DNA of 64,000 bases from Marinirhabdus sp963793275. Its GTDB lineage: Bacteria; Bacteroidota; Bacteroidia; Flavobacteriales; Flavobacteriaceae. A program made the position numbers and the translations under genes. Numbering within the stretch: position 1 is the stretch's first letter; every line of letters starts with the position of its first letter. The notes beneath the pieces were generated by a model. That model was not told where the DNA came from and did no database searches. It saw only the letters and a program-made list of their open reading frames with translations. Of this stretch, positions 45,242 to 55,107 are shown one piece after another. The stretch is from contig CAWBZL010000004.1 in assembly GCA_963793275.1 (NCBI GenBank), forward strand, positions 1 to 64,000, written 5' to 3'.

Positions 45242-45901
45242 ATGAAATCAATTACAATTAACGGACTTAAAAGAGAAAGCGTGGGTAAGGTAGCTACCAG
45301 AACCCTACGTAATGCTGGAAAGGTACCTTGCGTAGTATACGGAGGAGATGAGCCTATTCACTTTTCAGCAGACGAATTGGCCTTCAGCAAACTTGTATAT
45401 ACGCCAGACGTACATACAGTTGTGGTTGACCTAGGCGATGGGAAAAGCGTAAACTGTATCCTTCAGGATATCCAGTTTCACCCTGTTACCGATCGTATTT
45501 TACACATAGATTTCTTCCAGATCTTTGACGATAAGGAAGTAATGATGGAAATTCCTGTGCGCGTTGTTGGTAACTCCAGAGGAGTTAGAAATGGTGGTGT
45601 ATTGCGTATTGTAAATCGTAAATTACGTGTGAAAGCTATCCCGGAAAACTTACCGGATTTTATTGAAATAGACATCACCGAAATGAAAATTGGAGACATT
45701 AAAGTAGTTTCTGATGTAACGAACGATGATTACAAGATCTTACACGAAGAAAGCCGTACTATCTTACAAGTGAGAACTTCTCGTACTGCCATTGTAGACG
45801 TTGCAGACGAAGACGAAGATGGAGAAGGAGAAGACGGAGAAGTTGCTGCAGATGAAGTGCCAGCTACTGAAGTTAACGATGAAGCAGCGGTTAAAGAATA
45901 A
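45242..45901 (+). CDS. rplY: 50S ribosomal protein L25/Ctc
   Basis: A 219-residue long-form L25: an N-terminal 5S-rRNA-binding domain (K-V-P-C-V-V-Y-G-G, D-V-H-T-V-V-V-D-L, F-H-P-V-T-D-R-I-L-H-I-D-F) and a C-terminal TL5 domain with an acidic tail (DEDEDGEGEDGE). It precedes pth with a terminator in between, the usual Flavobacteria order. Confidence 0.93.
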   Translation: MKSITINGLKRESVGKVATRTLRNAGKVPCVVYGGDEPIHFSADELAFSKLVYTPDVHTVVVDLGDGKSVNCILQDIQFHPVTDRILHIDFFQIFDDKEVMMEIPVRVVGNSRGVRNGGVLRIVNRKLRVKAIPENLPDFIEIDITEMKIGDIKVVSDVTNDDYKILHEESRTILQVRTSRTAIVDVADEDEDGEGEDGEVAADEVPATEVNDEAAVKE

Positions 45902-45925
45902 CAACTGTTTCTAATGAATAGTTAT

Positions 45926-45960
45926 AAAGCATCTCGTTTATTCGGGATGCTTTTTTTATT
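45926..45960 (+). terminator. Terminator after rplY
   Basis: AGCATC and GATGCT arms (extended by imperfect pairing) followed by seven T. Confidence 0.8.
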
Positions 45961-45982
45961 TTTACGGAAGTTAATCTAATGT

Positions 45983-46627
45983 ATGATTTCTTTTCTTCGG
46001 AAGTTATTTAAAAGCGAACCCTCTAAAGCAACTACTTCCCTTTTGGAAGGAGAAGACCCTATGAAAAAATTCCTGATCGCCGGCCTTGGCAATATTGGCT
46101 CGAAATATCACAACACCCGTCATAATATTGGCTTTAAAATGCTCGATTTTTTAGCAGAAGAAAACGATCTTACCTGGGAAACTGCTAAATTGGGAGCTAT
46201 AACCGTACATAAAAAGAAAGGACGTACCTTTTTATTACTGAAACCCAGTACGTACATGAATTTAAGCGGCAAGGCTGTAAAATACTGGATGGATCAGGAA
46301 AAAATTCCTTTGGAAAATGTGTTGGTAGTTACAGACGATCTTAACCTGCCCTTCGGCACTTTGCGCGTAAAGACAAAAGGAAGCGATGGCGGTCATAATG
46401 GGTTAAAAGATATTCAGAATACAATGCAAACCACCAAGTATCCACGATTTAGATTTGGAATTAGCGATGCCTTCAGCAAAGGAAGACAAGTAGATTATGT
46501 GCTGGGAGATTGGTCCCCGGAAGAAGAAGCCAAACTACAGGAACGTTTAGAAAAAGGCGCCAGGATTATAGAATCTTTTGGTCTTTCTGGCGTTACTAAC
46601 ACCATGAACACCTTTAACGGAACCTAA
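45983..46627 (+). CDS. pth: Peptidyl-tRNA hydrolase
   Basis: Frees tRNA from stalled peptidyl-tRNA. Motifs: G-L-G-N-I-G-S-K-Y-H-N-T-R-H-N-I-G with the catalytic His, K-P-S-T-Y-M-N-L-S-G, and D-D-L-N-L-P-F-G. The 214-residue form has a 26-residue N-terminal extension; a start at M27 (MKKFLIAGLG) gives the core enzyme, but similar extensions occur in relatives. Overlaps ribF by one base. Confidence 0.92.
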   Translation: MISFLRKLFKSEPSKATTSLLEGEDPMKKFLIAGLGNIGSKYHNTRHNIGFKMLDFLAEENDLTWETAKLGAITVHKKKGRTFLLLKPSTYMNLSGKAVKYWMDQEKIPLENVLVVTDDLNLPFGTLRVKTKGSDGGHNGLKDIQNTMQTTKYPRFRFGISDAFSKGRQVDYVLGDWSPEEEAKLQERLEKGARIIESFGLSGVTNTMNTFNGT

Positions 46628-47562
46628 TGCAAGAACACCGTCCAGCTTCGGCTTATAAAAACGAGACGCCTTCGGTTATTACCATTGGCACCTTCGATGG
46701 TGTGCATATTGGGCACAAAGCTATTTTGAAAAGATTGGTCACTTCAGCAAAAAAAGAAGGACTACATTCTATCTTACTTACCTTTTTCCCGCACCCCAGA
46801 ATGGTGCTTCAAAAAGATGCAAGTTTACAAATGTTAACAACACTTTCAGAAAAAAAAGCGTTGCTGGAAAAAACAGGGTTGGATCATTTGGTCGTTCACC
46901 CATTTACAAAGCAATTTTCCCGATTAACCGCTGTAGAGTATGTGCGCGACCTTTTGGTGAATAAATTGCACGCTAAAAAAATTATTATTGGTTACGACCA
47001 CCGTTTTGGACGAAATCGTACCGCCAATATCGTAGATTTAAAAGAAATGGGGCTCACCTATGGCTTTGAAGTGGAGGAAATAAGCGTACAGGAACTGGAT
47101 GATGTGGCAGTAAGTTCTACAAAAATTAGAACAGCCCTTAAGGAAGGAGATATTACCACCGCAAATAAGTACTTGGGCTATCCCTACATGATCACAGGTA
47201 CCGTGGTAAAAGGAAAAGGAATTGGCACTACCTGGAACTATCCTACTGCCAATTTACAACCTGCAGAAACTTACAAACTCATCCCAAAAAACGGCGTATA
47301 TATTACACAAGCTGAAATTGAAGGCACTTTAAAATATGGGATTACCAGTATAGGCACCAACCCTACAATAGGTGGAAAAACAAGAACTATTGAAACATTT
47401 TTCCTGGATACTGAAGCCAATCTATACGACCAGCCTCTGCAACTGGAATTTCTAAAATTTATACGAAATGAAGCTACTTTTGAAACCGTGGATAAGCTAA
47501 AAGAAGCTATTAAAAGTGACGAGGAGGTTGCACGAAAATTTATCCAAAGCGATAAGCCGTAG
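46627..47562 (+). CDS. ribF: Bifunctional riboflavin kinase / FAD synthetase
   Basis: A 311-residue enzyme making FMN and FAD. The N-terminal FAD-synthetase domain has G-T-F-D-G-V-H-I-G-H and G-Y-D-H-R-F-G-R-N-R; the C-terminal kinase domain has G-K-G-I-G-T-T-W-N-Y-P-T-A-N. Starts at the last base of pth (TAATG), so the two are cotranscribed. Confidence 0.94.
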   Translation: MQEHRPASAYKNETPSVITIGTFDGVHIGHKAILKRLVTSAKKEGLHSILLTFFPHPRMVLQKDASLQMLTTLSEKKALLEKTGLDHLVVHPFTKQFSRLTAVEYVRDLLVNKLHAKKIIIGYDHRFGRNRTANIVDLKEMGLTYGFEVEEISVQELDDVAVSSTKIRTALKEGDITTANKYLGYPYMITGTVVKGKGIGTTWNYPTANLQPAETYKLIPKNGVYITQAEIEGTLKYGITSIGTNPTIGGKTRTIETFFLDTEANLYDQPLQLEFLKFIRNEATFETVDKLKEAIKSDEEVARKFIQSDKP

Positions 47563-47627
47563 CGCAAGTAATAAATGAATCGACATATAATATGTTGTAG
47601 AGACAACCGCCTTCGCAGGCAGTAGAA

Positions 47628-48266
47628 ATGGCAAAGAAGAAACAAAAATTCTATGTAGTATGGTATGGCAATCCCGCCGGGATTTTTGGCAGCTGGAAAG
47701 AGTGCCAGTTATCTATTAAAGGAGTGAGCGGCGCACAGTATAAATCTTTCCCCACCTTTGCTGAAGCTAAGACCGCTTACAATAAAGAATATACCGACTA
47801 CAAAGGCAAAAACACTAAAAAGAAAACGCTTTCTAAAGAAGATTTAGCAAAAATTGGTGAGCCCAATTTATATAGTATTGCTGTAGATGCTGCCTCTAGT
47901 GGCAACCCTGGTAAAATGGAATATCGCGGAGTAGATACGCAAACTAAAAAACAATTATTTCATCAGGGACCTTTTCAGCAAGGCACCAATAATGTGGGTG
48001 AGTTTTTAGCCCTGGTGCACGGCATTGCCTTTTTAAAACAGCAAAATAGCGACCGTATTATATACACAGACTCCCGGATTGCAATGGGTTGGGTAAAACG
48101 TAAAAAATGCAACACTAAACTCAAGAAAACAGCAAGAAATGCGAAAGTTTTCGACTTGGTTGCCCGTGCCGAAAACTGGTTAAAGACAAACACATACACT
48201 ACTAAAGTAGTAAAATGGGAAACCAAAGCGTGGGGTGAGATCCCTGCCGATTTTGGTCGTAAGTAA
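47628..48266 (+). CDS. Ribonuclease H with N-terminal viroplasmin-like domain
   Basis: A 212-residue protein. Residues 1-55 form a caulimovirus-viroplasmin domain (F-Y-V-V-W-Y-G-N-P-A-G-I-F, W-K-E-C), which binds hybrids. The RNase H part has V-D-A-A-S-S-G-N-P-G, the glutamate in V-G-E-F-L-A-L-V-H-G, and Y-T-D-S-R-I-A. It degrades RNA in RNA-DNA hybrids. Confidence 0.88.
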   Translation: MAKKKQKFYVVWYGNPAGIFGSWKECQLSIKGVSGAQYKSFPTFAEAKTAYNKEYTDYKGKNTKKKTLSKEDLAKIGEPNLYSIAVDAASSGNPGKMEYRGVDTQTKKQLFHQGPFQQGTNNVGEFLALVHGIAFLKQQNSDRIIYTDSRIAMGWVKRKKCNTKLKKTARNAKVFDLVARAENWLKTNTYTTKVVKWETKAWGEIPADFGRK

Positions 48267-48316
48267 CATACTCAAATTATTCACGCCACTTTACCCATAA
48301 AATAATATTGGGGTTA

Positions 48317-48884
48317 TTAACAGGGTTTGCAGAAGGTCGCAATACGGGTAATTAGATACTCATCGGCGTTAAAGTCAAAATTTGCGGCGGTATCGGCGTA
48401 GGTACCTCCCGAAAGATTAAAAGTAGTAACGCTAGCCAGAAAGCTACTATCGTCTCTTCTTTCAATTATAAATTCTTTTGAAGCCTCACCCCCGTTTATC
48501 ATTGCAGAAATATACACTATCGTTCCGTCCAATAGGCATATAGGCTCCCGAATTTTGATTGCCTATTACACCTGAAAATCGAAGTGGCGCATCGTTTCGA
48601 TTAGAACCTCCACGGGCAAAATGAAGTGCTGTACTTTCCACGCTCAACCATTTTACTCTTGTAGCGTCATACATAAAAAGTTTATCTCCTATAACAGATA
48701 ACTGCCCTGTTGCTGAACCGGTGGGGGCGCTTTGCGGGTTTAATTCTAATAGGGGGAGATTTGGATTTGCAATATCATTTGAAATTTCAAGTTGGGCAGT
48801 AGGAGTCAACGTTCCTATTCCAACTTGTCCGAATAGCTGTAAACAGGCACACATAAATCCTGTTGCAAATACGTATTTCAACAT
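48317..48884 (-). pseudogene. Secreted surface protein with QVGIGT-type start, frameshifted
   Basis: From ATG 48884 a signal peptide (M-L-K-Y-V-F-A-T-G-F) leads to FGQVGIGTLTPTAQLEISND, the start of a large flavobacterial surface-protein group. An extra G near 48530 breaks the frame; the other frame continues DGTIVYISAMINGGEASKEF to a stop at 48317. The corrected length is about 189 residues. Role unknown. Confidence 0.6.
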
Positions 48885-49055
48885 TAAATTTGGGTGTATA
48901 TAATTATAATAAAACACTCGGTTTTCAATACTTTTTTTCGATGTATCCAACTATTATTCGTTGTAGTGCAGTTCGCTTTAACGCTTTGGTTAAATTACAG
49001 AATTAGCTTAATTTTTGATTCTCCGTAAAAGCTATAAAGAATAGTATTTTATTAG

Positions 49056-49063
49056 TAAATTTG
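49056..49063 (+). promoter_or_regulatory. Likely promoter of the PfkB kinase gene
   Basis: TAAATTTG matches TAnnTTTG. The transcript would start near 49070 and carry a small hairpin with CCCGA/TCGGG before the start codon at 49112. Confidence 0.55.
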
Positions 49064-49111
49064 CACCTTCATTCTAAACAAAAAAGTCACCCGACTTTTC
49101 GGGCGTTAAAA

Positions 49112-50035
49112 ATGAGCAAACTTGTAATTGTTGGAACCGTTGCGTTCGATGCTATTGAAACTCCTTTCGGAAAAACAGATAAAATTTTAGGAGGAGCTGC
49201 TACCTATATTGGTCTTGCCGCCTCTCAGTTTAATACCGATGGTGCTATAGTTTCGGTTGTAGGAGGTGATTTTCCTCAGGAGGACATTACTATGCTGCAA
49301 AAAAAAGGAATGAACGTAGAAGGGTTGGAAATTGTAAAAGATGGCAAAACTTTTTTCTGGAGCGGACGCTATCATAACGATATGAATAGCCGCGACACCC
49401 TGGTTACCGAACTAAATGTGCTGGAAACGTTTTCTCCGGTAGTGCCAGATGCCTATAAAGATGCGGAGGTTGTAATGCTTGGAAACTTACACCCAATGGT
49501 ACAAATGGGAGTAATAAAACAAATGAACAATCCGAAGTTAGTAGTTCTTGATACAATGAACTTCTGGATGGACATAGCGCTAAATGACCTTAAAAAGGTA
49601 ATAGCCAAAGTAGATGTAATTACTATTAACGACGAAGAGGCAAGACAATTATCCGGAGAATACTCATTAGTAAATGCTGCTAAGACAATATTTACCATGG
49701 GGCCGAAGTATGTTGTTATTAAAAAAGGAGAGCACGGTGCTTTAATTTTTCATAAAGATGAAATGTTCTTTGCACCAGCATTACCATTGGCCGAAGTTTT
49801 TGACCCAACGGGTGCCGGAGACACTTTCGCAGGAGGTTTCACAGGTTATTTAGCAAAAACCGGAGATTATAGTTTTGAGAATATGAAACGAGCTGTTATT
49901 TATGGTTCGTGCCTCGCTTCTTTTTGTGTCGAGAAATTTGGAACCGAAAGAATGCAAAATTTAAAAAGAGAAGAAGTGAACAAGCGCTTGCATCAGTTTA
50001 AGAGCTTAACCCAATTCGACATACAATTAACATAA
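49112..50035 (+). CDS. PfkB-family sugar/nucleoside kinase
   Basis: A 307-residue kinase from the ATG at 49112 (MSKLVIVGTVAFDAIETP); 17 codons more are open upstream but overlap the promoter. Visible: G-G-A-A-T-Y-I-G-L near the start and the C-terminal D-P-T-G-A-G-D-T-F-A-G-G with the catalytic Asp. Substrate not evident. The next gene is an amidophosphoribosyltransferase paralogue. Confidence 0.85.
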   Translation: MSKLVIVGTVAFDAIETPFGKTDKILGGAATYIGLAASQFNTDGAIVSVVGGDFPQEDITMLQKKGMNVEGLEIVKDGKTFFWSGRYHNDMNSRDTLVTELNVLETFSPVVPDAYKDAEVVMLGNLHPMVQMGVIKQMNNPKLVVLDTMNFWMDIALNDLKKVIAKVDVITINDEEARQLSGEYSLVNAAKTIFTMGPKYVVIKKGEHGALIFHKDEMFFAPALPLAEVFDPTGAGDTFAGGFTGYLAKTGDYSFENMKRAVIYGSCLASFCVEKFGTERMQNLKREEVNKRLHQFKSLTQFDIQLT

Positions 50036-50038
50036 CAA

Positions 50039-50068
50039 CACGCCCTGAATTTTCGGGGCGTTTTTTGT
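50039..50068 (+). terminator. Terminator after the PfkB kinase gene
   Basis: ACGCCC and GGGCGT arms with TGAATTTTC between, followed by six T. Confidence 0.8.
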
Positions 50069-50226
50069 ATAAACCCAGGCTTCGCAAATCCTTAAGAATG
50101 GCAGAGTTTATACAAACAATAATTAAAATTTCAATAGCACCTTCCCTAAAAGACTCTTGAAATTGAATTCAAAATAAAATAGAAAGCGCTCCCTTTAGGG
50201 CCGGGGAAAACACTTTCAGAAATACC

Positions 50227-52125
50227 ATGAGTGACGCACTAAAACACGAATGTGGAATTGCCTTAGTAAGACTTCTAAAACCATTGGAGTTTTACAAAGA
50301 AAAATACGGGACTGCCTTCTACGGAGTAAACAAAATGTATTTAATGATGGAAAAGCAGCATAACCGTGGTCAAGATGGCGCTGGTTTTGCCAGTATTAAG
50401 TTAGACGTACAACCGGGTGACAGATACATTAGCCGCATTCGTTCCAACCAGGCGCAGCCTATTCAGGATATTTTCGGACAGATAAATGAGCGTATTAACG
50501 AAGAGTTTAAGAATAAACCTGGTCTTATTGACGATGTCGCTGCTCAAAAACGTTACATACCATATATAGGTGAATTATTTTTAGGGCACGTGCGCTATGG
50601 AACCTTTGGCGGGAATAGTGTAGAAACCGTACACCCCTTCCTGCGTACTAATAACTGGATGCACCGTAACCTTATTATTGCAGGGAATTTCAATATGACT
50701 AATACTACCGAGCTGTTCGATAATCTCATTCAGTTAGGGATGCACCCAAAGGAAAAAGCCGATACTATTACCGTAATGGAAAAAATTGGTCACTTTTTGG
50801 ACGATGCTGTGCGTAAGCTCTATAAAAAAGCAAAGGCTAAAGGAATGACCAAAATTGAAGCATCGCCCTTTATTGCCGAAAATCTTAAGATGGAGAAAAT
50901 CTTAAAGAAATCTGCTAAAAATTGGGATGGCGGGTATGCTATGGCCGGATTATTAGGTCACGGAGACGCCTTTGTATTAAGAGATCCCGCAGGAATAAGA
51001 CCCGCCTACTATTATAAAGACGACGAAGTTATTGTAGTAGCCAGTGAGCGCCCCGTAATACAAACTGTCTTTAACGTTCCTTTTGAAGAAGTAAAAGAAA
51101 TTGAACCCGGTCACGCCTTACTAATGAAAAAGGATGGCTCTACCGCTATGGAGCAAATTTTAGAACCTCTGGAACGTAAGTCCTGTTCTTTTGAACGCAT
51201 CTATTTTTCTCGTGGAAGTGATGCAGAAATATACCAGGAACGAAAAGAATTAGGTAGATTAATAATGCCCAAGGTGTTGGAAAATATTAATTACGATACC
51301 GAAAATACTGTCTTTTCTTTTATACCAAATACTGCCGAAACTTCGTTCTACGGAATGTTGGATGCAGCACAAAACGAGCTTAACAAACAAAAAAATGAAG
51401 CCATTTTAAAAGAGGCCGAGAACCTTACTGAAGAAAGGTTGCTTGAAATTCAGTCACATAAAATAAGAACTGAAAAGATTGCTATTAAAGATGTAAAGTT
51501 AAGAACCTTTATCACAGATGATAGTTCCAGGGACGATCTAGTTGCACACGTGTACGATGTAACGTATGGTGTTGTGAAACCTAATGACAACCTGGTTATT
51601 ATAGACGACAGTATTGTGAGAGGAACAACACTTAAAATGAGTATTCTTAAAATGTTGGATCGTTTGCAGCCTAAACAAATTGTCGTGGTTTCTTCGGCAC
51701 CGCAAATAAGGTATCCGGATTGTTACGGAATAGACATGGCAAGGCTGGAACACCTTGTAGCCTTTAATGCCGCATTGGAGTTGCATAAAGAAAGAGGCTC
51801 AGCAAGTATTATCGAAGAGATTTATGAAAAATGTAAAAAGCAACTTCAGTTACAGGATGCTGAGGTAATTAATCATGTAAAAGAATTATATGCACCATTT
51901 ACAGATGAGGAAATTTCAGATAAGATTGCCGAAATAATTTCAGAAGATAACATAAAAGCCAAAGTAAAACTAATCTTCCAGTCTGTAGACGACCTGCACA
52001 AAGCCTGCCCTAAAAATCTGGGCGACTGGTATTTTACAGGAAATTATCCAACTAGTGGAGGGAATAGGGTTGTTAATAAAGCCTATATAAATTTTTATGA
52101 AGGCAACCCAGAACGTGCTTATTAA
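50227..52125 (+). CDS. Amidophosphoribosyltransferase-like glutamine amidotransferase
   Basis: A 632-residue PurF-type protein: an N-terminal class II amidotransferase domain with the nucleophile in H-E-C-G-I-A-L and H-V-R-Y-G-T-F-G-G, and a C-terminal phosphoribosyltransferase domain with V-I-I-D-D-S-I-V-R-G-T-T. It is about 130 residues longer than common PurF and has eight residues before Cys9, so it may be the second PurF-like protein found in Bacteroidota. It probably uses PRPP and glutamine; product uncertain. Confidence 0.85.
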   Translation: MSDALKHECGIALVRLLKPLEFYKEKYGTAFYGVNKMYLMMEKQHNRGQDGAGFASIKLDVQPGDRYISRIRSNQAQPIQDIFGQINERINEEFKNKPGLIDDVAAQKRYIPYIGELFLGHVRYGTFGGNSVETVHPFLRTNNWMHRNLIIAGNFNMTNTTELFDNLIQLGMHPKEKADTITVMEKIGHFLDDAVRKLYKKAKAKGMTKIEASPFIAENLKMEKILKKSAKNWDGGYAMAGLLGHGDAFVLRDPAGIRPAYYYKDDEVIVVASERPVIQTVFNVPFEEVKEIEPGHALLMKKDGSTAMEQILEPLERKSCSFERIYFSRGSDAEIYQERKELGRLIMPKVLENINYDTENTVFSFIPNTAETSFYGMLDAAQNELNKQKNEAILKEAENLTEERLLEIQSHKIRTEKIAIKDVKLRTFITDDSSRDDLVAHVYDVTYGVVKPNDNLVIIDDSIVRGTTLKMSILKMLDRLQPKQIVVVSSAPQIRYPDCYGIDMARLEHLVAFNAALELHKERGSASIIEEIYEKCKKQLQLQDAEVINHVKELYAPFTDEEISDKIAEIISEDNIKAKVKLIFQSVDDLHKACPKNLGDWYFTGNYPTSGGNRVVNKAYINFYEGNPERAY

Positions 52126-52758
52126 GTGTTAAATTAAGACGCTACTTCGCATTTTAACCGATTTTATTTCCACTTTATCTAAAAGTAGGAAAGCTCTTAT
52201 AATTGGTTTATAAATTAAATCTATATTTGAGTAATACCATAGCATAAGTAGGTTAAGTTCATGGTAGATTTGGGGCAAAAAAGGTGAACACTTGTTTACC
52301 TTTTTTTTTGTGCCAAATCTTAAGGGGTGGCGAGCAGGAATAAGCGAAGCGATTTTCTGCGAAGGCGTTTCCTATTATCCTGAACAAACATTTACCTTTT
52401 TTTTTGTGCCAAATCTTATGGGGTGGCAAGCAGGAATAAGCGAAGCGATTTTCTGCGAAGGCGTTTCCTATTATCCTGAACAAACGTTTACCTTTTTTTT
52501 GTGCCAAATCTTATGGGGTGGCGAGCAGGAATAAGCGAAGCGGTTTTCTGCGAAGGTGTTTCCTATTCTCCTGAACAAACGTTTACCTTTTTTTTGTGCC
52601 AAATCTTAAGGGTGGCAAGCAGGAATAAGCGAAGCGATTTTCTGCGAAGGCGTTTCCTATTCTCCTGAACAAACGTTTACCTTTTTTTTTGTGCCAAATC
52701 TTATGGGGTGGCAAGCAGGAATAAGCAAAGCGATTTTCTGCGAAGGCGTTTCCTATTC

Positions 52759-53864
52759 GCTCTATTCAATAACTTAACGCAACAAATCTAAATTTATAGA
52801 TTTGTTATAATGGAAGTAAAAAAACACAGACGACTCACCTACAAAGAAAGGGTCATTATTCAGACTCTTTTAAACGAGAATAAGACCAAAGCTTACATAG
52901 CCAATAGACTCAACAGATCACGCTCTACTATCTCCAGAGAAGTTAATAAACTCGGAGACAACCCCAAAGTTGATTATGATGCCTATCTGGCACATTGGTG
53001 TGCTAAACAGGATTATCTAAACAAAAGAAATCTAGATAAAATAAGTACTTATAAACCACTAAAACATTTTGTCTACAAAGGACTTTTGTCTGATTGGACT
53101 CCTGAGCAAATTGCCGGAAGAATCAAAGAACTATATCCCAATAATCCGATAATGTCCATTTCTCACGAAGCTATCTATAGACATATTTACACAAGACCAC
53201 AAGCCAGCTTGAACAAAAAACTCATCAAACTACTGGTGCGTAAAAAAACAAGACGAAGACCGCCTAAAAAAAGGCGTGGCACAGGCAGTAAAATAAAAAA
53301 CCAGATCAGTATTGACAATAGGCCAAAGCACATTGAGGATAGAATTGAAATTGGACACTAGGAAGGAGACCTGATCATTGGAAAGAACCATAAAAGCGCT
53401 ATCGGAACCATCGTGGAACGTAAGGCCAGATATACAATTATTATAAAACTAAACTCCAAAAAAGCAGGCGAGGTCGCGAAAATGTTTTCGAAAAAAATAA
53501 ATCAATTAAACAACATCTTTAAGAAATCTATGACCTACGATAACGGGATTGAAATGGCCAAGCACGAAAAAATAACACAAAACACAGGTATGAAAATTTA
53601 CTTTGCTCACCCTTACTCATCCTGGGAAAGAGGCACTAATGAAAACACAAACGGACTCATTAGAAGATACTTTCCAAAAGGAACTGACTTCAATGAAATT
53701 GATGAAAAAAAGTTAATGAAAATTCAAGAAAAACTTAACAATAGACCACGGAAAATTATAGGGTATAAAACACCAAAAGAAATTATGGATTCTGAACTGA
53801 AAAAGGTAGCTTAGTACCAACTTAAAAAAAGCAACGTTTGTTGCGTTAGAACATTGAATGCAGC
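52759..53864 (+). mobile_element. IS30-family insertion sequence
   Basis: 1106 bp. Imperfect terminal inverted repeats: left GCTCTATTCAATAACTTAAC, right (reverse) GCTGCATTCAATGTTCTAAC, both going on to G-C-A-A-C-A-A-A. Flanked by a 3-bp direct repeat TTC (52756-52758, 53865-53867). It sits inside a unit of array A, which resumes exactly after the right copy of TTC. Confidence 0.85.
52810..53814 (+). pseudogene. IS30 transposase with a nonsense codon
   Basis: The first 183 codons carry the HTH (A-N-R-L-N-R-S-R-S-T-I-S-R-E). A TAG at 53359-53361 interrupts I-G-H-(stop)-E-G-D-L-I-I-G, where the family has Trp (H-W-E-G-D), a one-base TGG to TAG change. The same frame goes on through F-A-H-P-Y-S-S-W-E-R-G and N-N-R-P-R-K to 53814, so the DDE domain remains readable. 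Inactive unless the stop is read through. Confidence 0.85.
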
Positions 53865-54060
53865 TTCTCCTGAACAAACGTTTACCTTTTTTTTGTGCCA
53901 AATCTTAAGGGGTGGCAAGCAGGAATAAGCGAAGCGATTTTCTGCGAAGGCGTTTCCTATTCTCCTGAACAAACGTTTACCTTTTTTTTGTGCCAAATCT
54001 TATGGGGTGGCAAGCAGGAATAAGCGAAGCGATTTTCTGCGAAGGCGTTTTCGTAATTCC

Positions 54061-54226
54061 TAAACAATTCAAAAGTTCAAGAAGGTCAGAAATATTCAAT
54101 TTTAAATTAAAAGGCAATCCTAGAAGATACGCTTACTATGTTACTATGAATAAGACAAAGCGTTTCCATCTTAGACTCTCCGCTTATTTAACTACTTTTA
54201 TAAAAGACAAAATTGAGACGAATTAA
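54061..54226 (+). other. Gene-tail-like fragment after array A
   Basis: About 52 codons (F-K-S-S-R-R-S-E-I-F-N-F-K-L-K and N-K-T-K-R-F-H-L-R-L-S-A-Y) run to a stop at 54226 with no proper start; upstream is the repeat array. Could be the end of a lost gene. Family not recognised. Confidence 0.3.
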
Positions 54227-54318
54227 ATGAGTTTCTTATAAAATTTTATTCAATAACTTAATCGCGCTACTATAAATTTTAAATGTATAATTTCGTTCAA
54301 ATAGCATAAAAAATTATT

Positions 54319-54993
54319 TTGAAAAAAGTTGTAATCTTATTGTTAAAGGCTATAGGCTATTTCTTGTTATTGCTTTTAGCATACGTTATATTTGCTATAC
54401 TCATTTCAAAAATTACAGTTAATGAAGAGCAAAATACTGTGGACGATGTAGCGATATACATTTTAACGAATGGTGTTCACACAGATATAGTAGTGCCCGC
54501 TGTAAGCCCGCAAATGGATTGGACCGAATTTATAAAACCATCGCACACAACTTCAGCAACAAAACAACATTCATATTTGGCAATGGGTTGGGGTGACAAA
54601 GGTTTTTACTTAGATACTCCTACCTGGGCCGATTTAAAGTTTTCTACGGCTTTTAAAGCGGCTTCTGGATTAAGTACTTCAGCCATGCACACGACATACT
54701 ATTATAAGATGATTGAAAGTGAAAGCTGCATTAAAATAGCTATTAGCTCAAATCAATATGAAGATTTAATAAAATACCTTAGAAATAGTTTTGAAATTGA
54801 GGAAGACGGATCTTTCATACACATTGAAACAAATAGCAACTATACTACAACCGATGCTTTTTATGAAGCAAATGGAAGTTACAGTCTCTTTAAAACCTGC
54901 AACAGTTGGGCAAATACCGGATTGAAAAAAGCAGGTCAAAAAGCCGCGTTATGGACAGCTACAGACAGTGGCATTTTTGAAAAATATAAGTGA
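54319..54993 (+). CDS. DUF2459 (TIGR02117) membrane-anchored protein
   Basis: A 224-residue protein with an N-terminal membrane helix (AIGYFLLLLLAYVIFAILI) and the family pattern T-N-G-V-H-T-D-I-V-V-P, G-W-G-D-K-G-F-Y-L-D-T-P, and F-K-T-C-N-S-W-A-N-T-G-L-K-K-A-G. The conserved His and Cys suggest an enzyme, but the function is unknown. Start is TTG at 54319. Confidence 0.8.
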   Translation: MKKVVILLLKAIGYFLLLLLAYVIFAILISKITVNEEQNTVDDVAIYILTNGVHTDIVVPAVSPQMDWTEFIKPSHTTSATKQHSYLAMGWGDKGFYLDTPTWADLKFSTAFKAASGLSTSAMHTTYYYKMIESESCIKIAISSNQYEDLIKYLRNSFEIEEDGSFIHIETNSNYTTTDAFYEANGSYSLFKTCNSWANTGLKKAGQKAALWTATDSGIFEKYK

Positions 54994-55107
54994 TAAAAAT
55001 CTCTTTTTATTGAAAAGCATACTGACATAGTGTTATTTAACGAATAATCAGTACGTTAATCTAAAAGTTAGCTAACTTAAAACCTGAATGATATATATTT
55101 GAAACTT

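Larger units (their letters stand above)
52236..54060. repeat. Tandem array A, about 95-bp units, split by an IS
   Basis: Units starting TGAACAAAC lie at 52381, 52477, 52572 and 52666 and, after the IS, at 53871 and 53966; a first unit precedes 52381. The unit holds GTGCCAAATCTTATGGGGTGG, GCGAAGCGATTTTCTGCG and a T-run after GTTTACC. A 55-bp leader (52236-52290) and a hairpin with GGTGAACA precede it; the leader recurs before array B. Open frames across the units are not considered genes. Confidence 0.85.

Noticed and set aside
52259..52534. Open frames across array A on both strands
   Set aside because: The unit length is not a multiple of three in all copies and the frame breaks from unit to unit, so these are repeat artefacts.
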